Of a DNA stretch of 64,000 bases, positions 34,494 to 45,134 are shown piece by piece; position 1 is the first letter of the stretch; each line of letters opens with the position of its first letter. Origin of the DNA: Gentiana macrophylla (lineage: Eukaryota > Streptophyta > Magnoliopsida > Gentianales > Gentianaceae); assembly GCA_026214975.1 (NCBI GenBank), contig CM047806.1, positions 79,531,599 through 79,595,598 on the forward strand. Direction: 5' to 3'. The notes below the pieces were generated by a model. That model ran no database searches. It had not been told where the DNA came from and saw only the letters and a program-made list of their open reading frames with translations. The position numbers and the translations under genes were made by a program.

Positions 34494-37400
34494 AGTATGT
34501 GCAATTATAATGTGTTTTCTATGGAAATTAGCAAGTACGTGTATTTTGCATGGAATTGTGCAAGCATCATGTATTTTGCATCGAAACGTGCAAGCATTGT
34601 GGACTTTCTACGGAAATGTGCAAGTATGTTTGATTTTCTACGGAAATGTGCAAGTATCATGGATATTCTGTGGAATGTGCAATTATCATGGATTTTTTGT
34701 GGAAATGTGCAAGTATCAAGGATATATTTTGAAAATATGAAAGTACGTGTATTTTTTATGAAAATGTGCAAGTATCTTGGATTTTGCGTGCAAATGTGCA
34801 AGTATCAAGGAATTTCTATGGAAATGTGAAGTACATGTATTTTGAGTGGAAATATGCAAGTATCGTGTATTTTGTGTGGAAATGTGCACACGTATCGTAT
34901 ATTTTGTGTTTAAAAGTTGCAAGTATCGTAGATTTTGCTTGGAAATGTGCAAGTATCAAGTATTTTCTATGGAAATTAGCAAGTACGTGTATTTTGAATG
35001 GAAATGTGCAAGTATCGTGTATTTTGCATCGAAACGTGCAAGCATCATGGACTTTCTATGAAAATGTGCAAGTATGTTTGATTTTCTATGGAAATGTGCA
35101 AGTATTGTGGATATTCAGTGGAATGTGCAATTATCATGGATTTTTTGTGGAAATGTGTAAGTATCAAGGATAGTTTATGAAAATATGCAAGTACGTGTAT
35201 TTCTTATGAAAATGTGTAAGTATCGTGGATTTTGCGTGCAAATATGCAAGTATCAAGGAATTTCTACAGAAATGTGAAGTACGTGTATTTTGCGTGGAAA
35301 TGTGCAAGTATCGTGTATTTTGCGTGGAAATGTGCGCAAGTATCGTATATTTTGCGTTTGAAAGTTGCAAGTATCGTAGATTTTTCTTGGAAATGTGCAA
35401 GTATCAAGTATTTACTATGGAAATTAGCAAGTACGTGTATTTTACGTTGAAATGTGCAAGTATCGTGTATTTTGCATCGAAACGTGCAAGCATCATGGAC
35501 TTTCTATAGAAATGTGCAGGTATGTTTGATTTTCTATGGAAATGTGCAAGTATCGTGCATATTCTGTGGAATGTGCGATTATCGTGGATTTTTTGTGGAA
35601 ATGTGCAAGTATCAAGGATATATTTTGAAAATATGCAAGTACGTGTATTTTTTATGAAAATGTGCAAGTATCATGGATTTTGTGTGCAAATATGCAAGTA
35701 TCAAGGAATTTCTACGAAAATGTGAAGTACATGTATTTTGCATGGAAATGTGCAAGTGTCGTGTATTTTCTGTGGAAATACGCGCACGTATCGTATATTT
35801 TGCGTTTAAAAGTTGTAAGTATCGTAGATTTTGCTTGGAAATGTGCAAGTATCAAGTATTTACTATGGAAATTAGCAAGTACATGTATTTTGCGTGGAAA
35901 TGTGCAAGGATCGTGTATTTTGTATCGAAACATGCAAGAATCATGGACTTTCTATGGAAACGTACAAGTATGTTTGATTTTCTATGGAAATGTGCAAGTA
36001 TCGTGGATATTCTGTGGAATGCGCAATTATCGTTGATTTTTTTGGGAAATGTGCAAGTATCAAGGATATATTTTGAAAATATGCAAGTACGTGTATTTTT
36101 TATGAAAGTGTGCAAGTATCGTGGATTTTGCGTGCAAATATGCAAGTATCCAAGAATTTCTACGGAAATGTGAAGTACATGTATTTTGCATGGAAATGTG
36201 CAAGTATCGTGTATTTTGCGTGGAAATGTGTGCACGTATCGTATATTTTGTGTTTAAAAGTTGCAAGTATCATAGATTTTGCTTGCAAATTTTCAAGTAT
36301 CAAGTATTTACTATGGAAATTAGCAAGTACGGGTATTTTTCATGGAAATGTGCAAGTGTCGTGTATTTTGCATCGAAACGTGCAAGCATCATGGACTTTC
36401 TATGGAAACGTACAAGTATGTTTGATTTTCTATGGAAATGTGCAAGTATCATATTCTGTGGAATGTGCAATTATCGTGGATTTTTCATGGTGATGTGCAA
36501 GTATCAAGGATATATTATGAAAATATGCAAGTACGTGTATTTTTTATGAAAATGTGCAAGTATCGTGGATTTGCGTGCAAATATGCAAGTATCAAGGAAT
36601 TTCTATGGAAATGTGAAGTACGTGTATTTTGCATGGAAATGTGCAAGTATCGTGTATTTTGCGTGGAAATGTGCTCAAGTATCGTATATTTTGCGTTAAA
36701 AAGTGGATGTATCATAGGCTTTCTATTAAATGTGCAAGTATGGTTGATTTTCTATGGAAATGTGTAAGTATCGTGTGTTTTGGGTAGAAAAGTGCAATTA
36801 TCGTGGCTTTTATATGGTAATGTGCAAGTATCGTGTGTTTTGCATGGAAACATGCATGCATCATGGATTTCCAATGGAAGTATGCAAATATGTTGGATTT
36901 TCTATAGAAATGTGCAAGTATCGTGGATTTTGTGGAATGTGCAAGTTTTGTGGATTCGGCGTGGAAATGTGCATGTATCAAGAATTTTCAATGAAAATGA
37001 GAAAGTATGTGTAGTTTGCATGGAAATGTGCAAGTATCGTGTATTCTGCATTGAAATGTGAAAGAATTTTATGTTGTAATGTGCAAATATCATGTATTTT
37101 GCTTGTAGAAGTGAAAGTATCATGCATTTTCAAAGAAAATGTGCAAGTACGTTGGATTATCTATGGAAATGTGCAGGTATAGTGTATTTTGCGTGGAAAT
37201 ATGCAAAGTATCGTGTATTTTGCATGAAAGTGTGCAAGTATCTTGTATTTTGCATGGAATTGTGAACGCATCATGTATTTTCTATGGAAATGTGCAAGTA
37301 TGTTGGATTTTCTATGGAAATGTGCAAGTATCGTGGATTTTCTGTGGAATGTGCAAGCATCAAAAGTTAGGTGTATAAATGTGCAAGTATGAAGGATCTT

Positions 37401-38254
37401 ATCTGAAATTGTAAAAGTATGTGTATTTCGCTTGAAAATTTTCAAGTTTCATGGATTTTGCATGAAAATGTGCAAGTATCGTGTATTTTGCGTGAAAATG
37501 TGCAAGTATCGTGTATTTATGTAGATTTTCTATTGAAATGTGCAACTATAGTGTATTGTGGATTTTATGTGGTAATGTGCAAGTATCGCGTATTTTGCAT
37601 GGAAATGTGCCACCATTATGGATTTTCTGTAAAAATGTGCAAGTATGGTGGACTTTCTATGGAAACTTTCAAGTATTGTGTATTTTACGTGGAAATGTAA
37701 AAGTATCGTGTATTTTTGCATGGAAGCGTTCAAGCATCATGGATTCTCGATGGAAATGTGCAATTATGTTGGATTTTCTATAGAAATGTGCAAATATAAT
37801 GGATTTTTTGTGGAATGTGCAAGTATCGTGGATTCGGCGTGGAAATGTGCAAGTATCAAGGATCTTCTATGGAAATGTGCAAGTACGTGTAATTTGCATG
37901 AAAATGTGCAAGTACCGTGGATTTGTGTGGAAATGTGCAAGTATTGTGTATTTTGAATGGAAATGTGCAAGTATCATGGATTTTATGTGGTAATGTGCAA
38001 GTATCGTGTATTTTGTGTGGAAAACAGCAAGTATCATGGATTTTCTATGGAAATGTGCAAGTATTGTGGATTTTCTACAGAATGTGCAAGTATGGTGGCT
38101 TTTATATGGAATGTGCAAGTCTTGTGGATTTGGCGTGGAAATGTGGAAGTATGAAGATTTTCTAAGGAAATGAGCAAGTACGTGTATTTGGCATGGAAAT
38201 GTGCAATTATTATGTATTTTATATTGTAATGTGCAACTATCACATATTTTGCAT
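34494..38254 (+). repeat. 30-bp minisatellite array, unit 2
   Basis: About 125 units by length, collinear with the array of unit 1. The CAAGGATA(T/G) variant is at 34717, 35165, 35613, 36061 and 36505, again ~448 bp apart and 4943-4946 bp from its counterparts. Monomer-sized differences exist: near 38060-38090 this array has about 29 bases that unit 1 lacks at 33112. Confidence 0.93.
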
Positions 38255-38382
38255 GGACCAATTCGAGCATGATCAACCCGAGAAGATTGAAGAAACACAC
38301 ATGAATGTGTTATTTATGCTATTGGGCCTGAGAAGACAAGTTGAAATATTTATCTTGCTTTGTGAAGAATAAGGCCGACCCT
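38255..38382 (+). pseudogene. Pol tail and 3' end of unit 2
   Basis: Homologous to 33275-33402 with few differences: it starts GGACCAATTCGAGCATGATC and ends GGCCGACCC at LTR3. Confidence 0.75.
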
Positions 38383-38871
38383 TGTGATGGCCTTATTGAT
38401 GGATTTTGATTTTTGGCAGCCCTTATGTGTAATTTTGGGTTTTAATTACATTATGGATTTTATTTCATTTTGTTTGCTGATTTCTCTTAATAAAAGGCAA
38501 TTTGGGCCTAAATAAGGCTAGAGAGCCCAATATGGATTTTAGGCGCAATTTAAGTGTTAATTTCTGCCACATTGTTTGGATGTTGATTTTTCTTTGAGTT
38601 GTAAGCCTATATAAGGCAAACACCAGCCATTGTATTAGACACATTATTCTTGATTATAAAACTTTGATTAAAGTCTTTGACTTTGATGTAATCACTTGCG
38701 AGTGAGATTCTCTTCGTTGTAGAGGATCACCTTTAGAACTTATCAGCGTTGCGTTGTGGCAATCTAACCCTCACCTAGTTTGGATTCTATAGTTAGGTCT
38801 TTAGCTCGTTATTGATCCCTGCATTATTTCATGGGCAAAGTGCGATCTGATTCGATTCAAGAATCACATCA
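38383..38871 (+). repeat. LTR3 (5' LTR of the coding chromovirus)
   Basis: 489 bp, TGTGATGGCC to CACATCA, with TATATAAGG at 38608-38616 and the PBS TGGTATCAGATC at 38874. It is closest to LTR2. It is shared between the 3' end of unit 2 and the 5' end of the gag-pol element that follows. The matching 3' LTR is not in the window. Confidence 0.85.
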
Positions 38872-39791
38872 GTTGGTATCAGATCTCAGCAACTCATGTG
38901 TTAAATATCCTTTTTTTTTTCTTTCTTGTCAATTTTTTTACGTACAAAAAACAAAAATTTATATTCCTTTTCTTGCATTCTTATTTCGTTCTTGATATAA
39001 AAAACGTGAGTTTCATTCTTCTTTTTTTATGTATTTTGCTTTCCTTGATCTCGATTACCCGTTTCTATCCTAAATAATCCGAAACATTCTTCTTTCGACC
39101 CGAAAACACCATCCAAAACACCAGTACCTTCAACTTTCCAAGAACCCTAATTTTTTTCATCAAGGCCGAAAACCCTGCATCACCAAGAAACTGATCCTTC
39201 CCTTTCCCAATCCGGATAATATTTCTATGACACACCAAAAACTGTAGCAATCCCCCTTCCCAAACACCAATATACATCAAGAACAGCCAAGAACAATCCA
39301 AGATTTTAGTTCTTGAATAAAGAAACTCTAAAGTTATTCACGAAATTCATTCATCCATACAGAAAACACCTTGCTTAAATTTATTCAGTGATTTTTGCAA
39401 CACCTTGTTGCATCTGTGCTACATTCAGGTCGTGTAAATAAAAAAAAATGACGGCCTATTTTCTTGTACGGTGTTCCTACTTGATTGCATTGTGCTAATG
39501 TGATACTATTTGTTCTATTGATCTTAATTTCTGTTCTTGCACACACCTGTCCTCGTTTCGTTCTACATACTGATTTTTCCAGTCCTTGACCGACCCATAT
39601 CTTCCCAAGCCCGCTACTAGTTTCCATTTTAGGAGGTTTGTTTTAAATAATGTGATATTCGCTCATTTGGTGATTTTTTTGATACGGTTTTTCACTACAA
39701 CAGAGAATAAGGGTGAGTGAAACACGTGTGTTGTGAGGAAACAGGTCTGAATTTGAAGGATATGAGAGTTTAGATGGTTGTTTCACAACTT
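38872..39791 (+). other. PBS and leader of the chromovirus
   Basis: The leader is homologous to the leaders of the minisatellite units as far as 39466. From 39467 the sequence is specific to the coding element and runs into gag. No other gene is seen. Confidence 0.7.
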
Positions 39792-40710
39792 GTGCGGTTG
39801 TGCAGAGGAGTATGGTACAACAGGAGTTGGAAGGGGCTGCTCAAAATACGGCTGAATTAATCGAGGATAGGATAGAGGAGAGGCTTAAAAAAATTAATGA
39901 GGACTTGATAGCTTGAATTCAAGCCATGTTTGTGGGAGGAAACGAGCCTCAACCTGAACAAATAGTATGTGGTGGAGTACAAAACTGTGGGGTAGAGGGA
40001 ATAGATGAGGTAGAGGTGACATACGGAGGAGAGGAGTAGTTCCTAGGGTTGATGTAGAGGAGGATGAAGCCGATGATGTAGCAGATGATTTGGGTGGTGA
40101 TGATCCGCCTACTAGTCTTGACAATAAATGACACAGGTTAAGATGAAACTGTCATTGTGCAGTGGCACTAGTGATGCGGATGCTTATCTTGAACGGGAGG
40201 CAAAGTTAGAACAGATTTTCACGTGTAATAATTATTCGGAGGAAAAGTAGTGCAACCTTGCACAGCTTGAGTTTACGGGATATGCGATCACATGGTGGAA
40301 ACAGTTGAGTCTTTTGAGGCATAAACATGTAGACCGTGTTATTCGCTCTTGGACAGCCATGAAAAGAGAAATGAAGAAAAGATTTGTACCCCTTACATAT
40401 TTTCATGAGCAATATCGTAAGTCACACACAATTACTCAAGGGGAGTAGTTTGTGGATGACTTATATCAAGAGTTAGTGAGTGTTCTTGCTAAATCTCAGC
40501 TTGAGGAGGAGGAATATGTTACTATGCAGCGTTTTTTGAGTGGATTACGAGTAGAAATTTCTAATCCGGTGGAATTGAAGGGTTGTGATACGTTGGATCA
40601 GATGTTGCATACAGCTTTAACCATTGAGAAACAACTTAAACCACAAAAGGCAGCCTTTTCTAGGCCTTCGGGAGGTAATACATCTACTTTTCGTTATTTT
40701 CCACCTAGAT
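39792..40710 (+). pseudogene. gag of the chromovirus, broken
   Basis: An N-terminal helix-rich stretch (MVQQELEGAAQNTAELIED) lies at about 39811. The capsid region in the frame of 40143 follows: AYLEREAKLEQIF, LEFTGYAITWWKQL, MKKRFVPLTYFHEQYRK and MQRFLSGLRVEISNPVEL. This is the Retrotrans_gag pattern of CRM/Reina-type chromoviruses. In-frame TAG codons at about 40248 and 40447, and further stops between 39913 and 40140, break it. Intact, it would form the particle. The nucleocapsid knuckle follows at 40829. Confidence 0.82.
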
Positions 40711-40828
40711 GAGACGCTCAAACAGCCCCAAGGCAGCCTTCTTTACCCTCAAATGATGCTTCTAAAGCTAAGGGGAGTGATAAAGGCAAAGTTGTTGCTA
40801 CCCCCCCAAACCGGCTCATGAAATTCAA

Positions 40829-41400
40829 TGTTTTAAATGTTATGGGGTTGGAGACATATTGCTACACAATGCCCAACTAAACTTAGGATGCTAGTGGTAG
40901 GACAATCTATGGGGTATAATACTTATGAATCAGCCTCGGAGGAGGAGTGTGAGAATGATTGTGAGGACGAGGATGCGTATCCCCAATCCCCTTTGGAAGA
41001 CGGAAATCTTTTGGTGATAAAACGAGCCCTAAGTAGTACCTTGAAGGTGGAGGATGACTTACAACGTGAGAACATCTTCCATACATGTTGCTTGATTAAT
41101 GGGAAGTTATGCTCGATGATTATTGAGCCGGGGAGTTGTACGAATGTGGTTAGTACGGATGTGATCAGCAAATTATCTCTTGCAACCACACCCCACCCGA
41201 GGCCATATAAGCTACAATGGCTCAACGAGGTTGGTGATATACGATTTACGAAACAGTCCTAATTGCGTTTAATATTGTTAAATTGCATGATCAAGTTCTT
41301 TGTGGTGAGCCTATGCAAGTAAGTCATATTCTGCTTGGTCGACCATGGCAATTTGATAGGAGGGTCATGTATGATGGATACTTGAACACGTACATGTTAT
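40829..41400 (+). pseudogene. Zinc knuckle and protease of the chromovirus, broken
   Basis: The knuckle starts CFKCYGVG at 40829 and continues as HIATQCP after a frameshift near 40852, a CX2CX4HX4C pattern split between two frames. The frame 40837-41262 then carries the protease region with MIIEPGSCTNVVS at 41116. Related elements have an Asp two residues before this GSCTN; here it is Glu-Pro, so the catalytic Asp is lost. HPRPYKLQWLNEVGDI follows, and the second motif LLGRPWQFDRRVM lies near 41331 in another frame. Confidence 0.78.
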
Positions 41401-41734
41401 GACACTTGGGGTAGAAAATTACACTTCTTTCGTTGTCACCCATGGAGGCTCACAATGATCAAGTTAAACTCTGTAAAGCTCGTGAGGAAAGTGTTAAAAA
41501 AAAAGGGAGCCGAAAAGTTGAAAAATGAAAAATGAAAAAGTTGTGACCGGAGAGAAAAACAAAGAGAGTGTGCGCCATCGAGAGGAGGGTAAAATAAAAG
41601 TTGAAAATGAAAACGTAAGGGAGGGAGCATTAATACCACTCGAGGGGAAACATAAAGTAGAAAAGTCAATCGTGAGGGTGGGTGCCATAGGTAGCGAGGG
41701 GAACAATAAAGTCGAAAAGAAAAAGAACGAGTGA

Positions 41735-43247
41735 GTGATAGGTAATTTCTATGCTAAGGCTGGAGATGTTATCAATGCCATTGAAGATGGAGCTACACCT
41801 TTTCTCATTATTTTCATAGAAGCCGAAGCATACCCACCCTTCCCTTCCCCTTGTTTAATGCTTATATCTGATCTCGCTGATTCTCTTCCTAGTGCAGTTG
41901 TGTGTTTATTTCAGGAATATGCAGATCTCTTTCCGGAGGAGGAGCCTAGCGGACTGCCTCCCCTACGAGGCATGGAGCACTAATTTGACCTCATCCTTGG
42001 GTCCACCTTACCCAATCAGTCAACCTATAGAGCAAATTCTGAGGAGACCCAAGAAATACAACGACATGTCAATGAGTTGCTTGCCAAAGGGAAGATACAA
42101 GAACCAATGAGTCATTGTGCGGTGCCGGTGATAGTGGTTCCTAGGAAAGTCAGAGGATGGTGGATTTGCACCGACTGTAGGGCCATCAACCAAATCACTG
42201 TAAGATATCGCTATCCTATTCCCCGCTTAGATAACATGTTAGATGAGTTGTGTGGTGCTAAATATTTCACTAAAAATGATCTTAAGAGTGGGTATCACCA
42301 TCTAAGGATGCGAGATGATGAATGGAAAACTGAATTTAAAACAAAATTTCGCTTATACGAATGGCTTGTCATGCCTTCCGGTCTCACGAACGCACCTAGC
42401 ACTTTCATGCGATTAATGAATGAAGTCTTACGAGACATTATTAACAATTTTGTGGTCGTTTACTTTGACGACATCCTAATTTATAGCCATGATTTCGAAT
42501 CACACCGTAGTCATTTGAGGGCTATTTCGGGATGCTAAACACTATGCTAACCTAAAAGAAATGTACTTTTTGCATGGATAGAGTTGTGTTTCTTGGCTTT
42601 GTTGTCAGTGTACAGGGTGTTGAAGTTGATCGTGAGAAGATTAAGGCAATAGAGGAGTTGCCCGAACCAACCACTCTTACGGAGGTTCGTAGTTTCCATG
42701 GCCTTGAGGGATTTTATAGGCGTTTTGTTAATGATTTCAGTACCGTCGATGCACCATTAAACGAGTTGGTTAAGAGAATATCCCTTGGCATTGGGGACCT
42801 AACAAGTGGAAGCCTTCGAAACCCTTAAGCTGCGTTTAATTTCTACACCTATACTTGCCTTACCCGACTTTAATAAAACTTTTGAGATTGAATGTGATGC
42901 TTCGGGTGTGGTTATTGGTGGTGTTTTAATTCTAGAGGGTAGACCTATTGCTTATTTTAGCGAAAAATTAAAAGGTGCTCATTTGAATTACGCAACTTAT
43001 GATAATGTATGCTTTAGTTCGAGCACTCCAAACATGGCAGCACAATTTATGCCCTCGAGAGTTTATTATCCACACCGATCACGAGTCACTTAAGTATTTA
43101 AAGGGGCAAGGGAAGTTAATTAAGAGGCACGTTCGTTGGATTGAGTTTATCAAATCTTTTCCTTATCTTATTAAGTATAAAAACGGTCAAGATAACATTG
43201 TAGCTGATGCTTTGTCTCGTCGATACACTCTCATCACTATTATGTAG
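41735..43247 (+). pseudogene. Reverse transcriptase-RNase H of the chromovirus, broken
   Basis: RT lead-in: ALYEYADLFPEEEPSGLPP-type sequence near 41915, then ELLAKGKIQEPMSHCAVPVI. The RT core (42077-42538) has CTDCRAINQITVRYRYPIPR, NDLKSGYHHLRM and the catalytic YFDD at 42461-42472. RT thumb: [19 protein letters not shown] (42589). RNase H: FEIECDASGVVIGGVL near 42882, ending [12 protein letters not shown] near 43192. Stops or frameshifts occur near 41983, 42538, 42826 and 43010. It would copy the RNA genome into DNA if intact. Confidence 0.88.
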
Positions 43248-43249
43248 TC

Positions 43250-44475
43250 TAAATTCCTTTGATTTGAATTTATTACGGAATTGTATGCGTTAGATTCTGA
43301 TTTTGCTGAACCTTATACGAAAACTATTGGTTCGGCCCATGAGAAATTTTATAGGCACGAGGGATTTCTATTTTGTGAGGCTCTTTTATGCATTCCCAAT
43401 TGTTCTATACGTGAATTGCTGGTGCGTGAAGCACATGGTGGGGGACTTATGGGTCATTTTGGCATTACTAAAACGTTAGACATGCTTAAATCACACTTCT
43501 ACTGGCCTAAAATGAAATCTGATGTTATACGTGTTTGTGATGCTTGTCTTACTTACAAGTCTGCTAAGTCCAAATCAGCCCCCCATGGTTTGTATACCCT
43601 ACTTCCGACCAACGTGTCCTTGGACTGATTTATCAATGGATTTTGTGCAGGCTTACCACGTTCTAAAAGTCGTAAATATTCTGTGTTTGTGGTGGTAGAT
43701 CGTTTTTCAAAGATAGCTCATTTTATTGCATGCAATAAAAATGAATAATGCATCCCATATTGCTGATTTATTTTTCAAGGAGATTGTTCATTTGCATGGT
43801 GTGCCTAGAACTATAGTCAGTGACCGTGATGTCAAGTTTATCAGTCATTTCTAGCGTGTTTTGTGGAATCGTTTGGGAGCATCGTTGTTGTATTCTACTA
43901 TATATCACCCCAAAACTGATGGTTAAACTGAGGTCGTTAATTATGTGTTGGGTCAATTGCTTCATACTGTTGTCCAGAAAAATTTAAAAAGTTCGGAAAG
44001 TTTTTTGCCTTTTGTGGAATTTGCTTATAACAGGTGCAAACAATCTGCTACTCGTTATACTCTGTTCGAGTTGGTGTGTGGGTTCAACCCAGACACGCCT
44101 TTTTCTTTGGCTCCTTTACCTGAAGGTACGCAAACAAGCTTGGATGGTGAACAGAAGGCAGCCGTGGTCAAAGAATTACATGTAGATGCACGTCGTAATA
44201 TGGAAAATGCAATAGTGAGGTACGTCAAGCACACTAACAAAGGCCGCAAGGAGGTTATTTTTTCTCCTGGAGATTTGGTTTGGTTACATTATCCCAAAGA
44301 CTCGTTCCTTAAGCAACGCAAGTCCAAGTTACATCCTCATGGAGACGGATCATTTGAAGTGCTGGAACGTGTCAACAACAATTCCTACAAGGTTTCTATT
44401 CCAAAAGATTGGGGCACCTCAAATACCATCAATGTTGCTGAGGTGATGCCTTTTGACAACCCCTACGATCTGAGG
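43250..44475 (+). pseudogene. Integrase of the chromovirus, broken and interrupted
   Basis: The zinc-binding HHCC region is REAHGGGLMGHFG followed by CDACLTYK (43427-43555). The core shows SMDFV at about 43636, SDRDVKF near 43820 and TEVVN near 43927, the three acidic positions. A frameshift near 43745, a TAG near 43853 and a TAA at 43924-43926 break it. The C-terminal part (FSPGDLVWLHYPKDSF, HGDGSFEVLERVNNNSYKV, MPFDNPYDLR) runs into the SIRE-like insertion at 44476. The frame resumes at 55166 after the 5-bp duplication. Confidence 0.88.
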
Positions 44476-44812
44476 TGTTGGTCCCAGAGAAGGGTAATTA
44501 AAACTATAGTCAGAGGGAGGGGGTGAATGACTATAGTGGATTTTCAAAAACTTTTCTTGTATTTAAAAGCTTTTGGGCATCGGATAAGTCCCTTCTTAAT
44601 ATGTTGTTTCAAAGTAGTGTAAGCAATCCTTGATATGTAGTATGCAATGAAATAAAGTGTTGTAAAGTAAATTTCTGAAAGTAAATAGACACAAGGTTTA
44701 TAGTGTTTCAGGGTGGTGTAATCCCTTAATCCACTCTTATCCTGTGATGATTGGAGGAATTCACTATCTTCAAGACTATCACAAGCTTCACAATCTTCAA
44801 GACTATCACTCC
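44476..44812 (-). repeat. Truncated second LTR of the SIRE-like element
   Basis: Homologous to 44893-45134 plus 54019-54140. It carries an uninterrupted GGGTGGTGTAATCCCTTAAT at 44712, the empty version of the LARD insertion site. Confidence 0.8.
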
Positions 44813-44878
44813 CAAAAAATATGTGATCTCCTTGTTACCAGAAATTTGATCTGAGCAGGTTCTGATACTAGGAACACT

Positions 44879-44890
44879 GCTCTGATACCA
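44879..44890 (-). other. Primer binding site of the SIRE-like element
   Basis: The minus strand reads TGGTATCAGAGC, two to three bases beyond the LTR end. It shows that the element lies on the minus strand. Confidence 0.8.
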
Positions 44891-44892
44891 AT

Positions 44893-45134
44893 TCTTGATC
44901 CTAGAGAAGGGTAAAACAATAGTCAGAGGGGGGGGTGAATGACTATAGTGGAGTTTCAAAAACTTTTCTTGTATTTAAAAGCTTTTGGGCAGCGGATAAG
45001 TCCCTTCTTAATATGTTGTTTCAACGTAGTTTATGCAATCACTGATATGTAGTATGCAATGAAATAAAGTGTTGTAAAGTAAATTGCTGAAAGTAAATAG
45101 ACACAAGGTTTATAGTGGTTCAGGGTGGTGTAAT
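44893..45134 (-). repeat. SIRE-like first LTR, part left of the LARD
   Basis: This is the terminal (U5-side) part of the first LTR, starting on the plus strand TCTTGATCCTAGAGAAGGG. It stops at GTAAT (45130-45134), the duplicated target of the inserted LARD-like element, and resumes at 54014. Confidence 0.78.

Noticed and set aside
10138..38300. Dozens of open frames of 60-220 codons in the 30-bp arrays, encoding ten-residue repeats such as MEMCKYRGFS or NVQVSWILYG
   Set aside because: The unit is 30 bp, so any stop-free monomer frame stays open for many units, on both strands and in several frames at once. There is no consistent start, no codon bias, and indels of odd length break them. They are by-products of the repeat.
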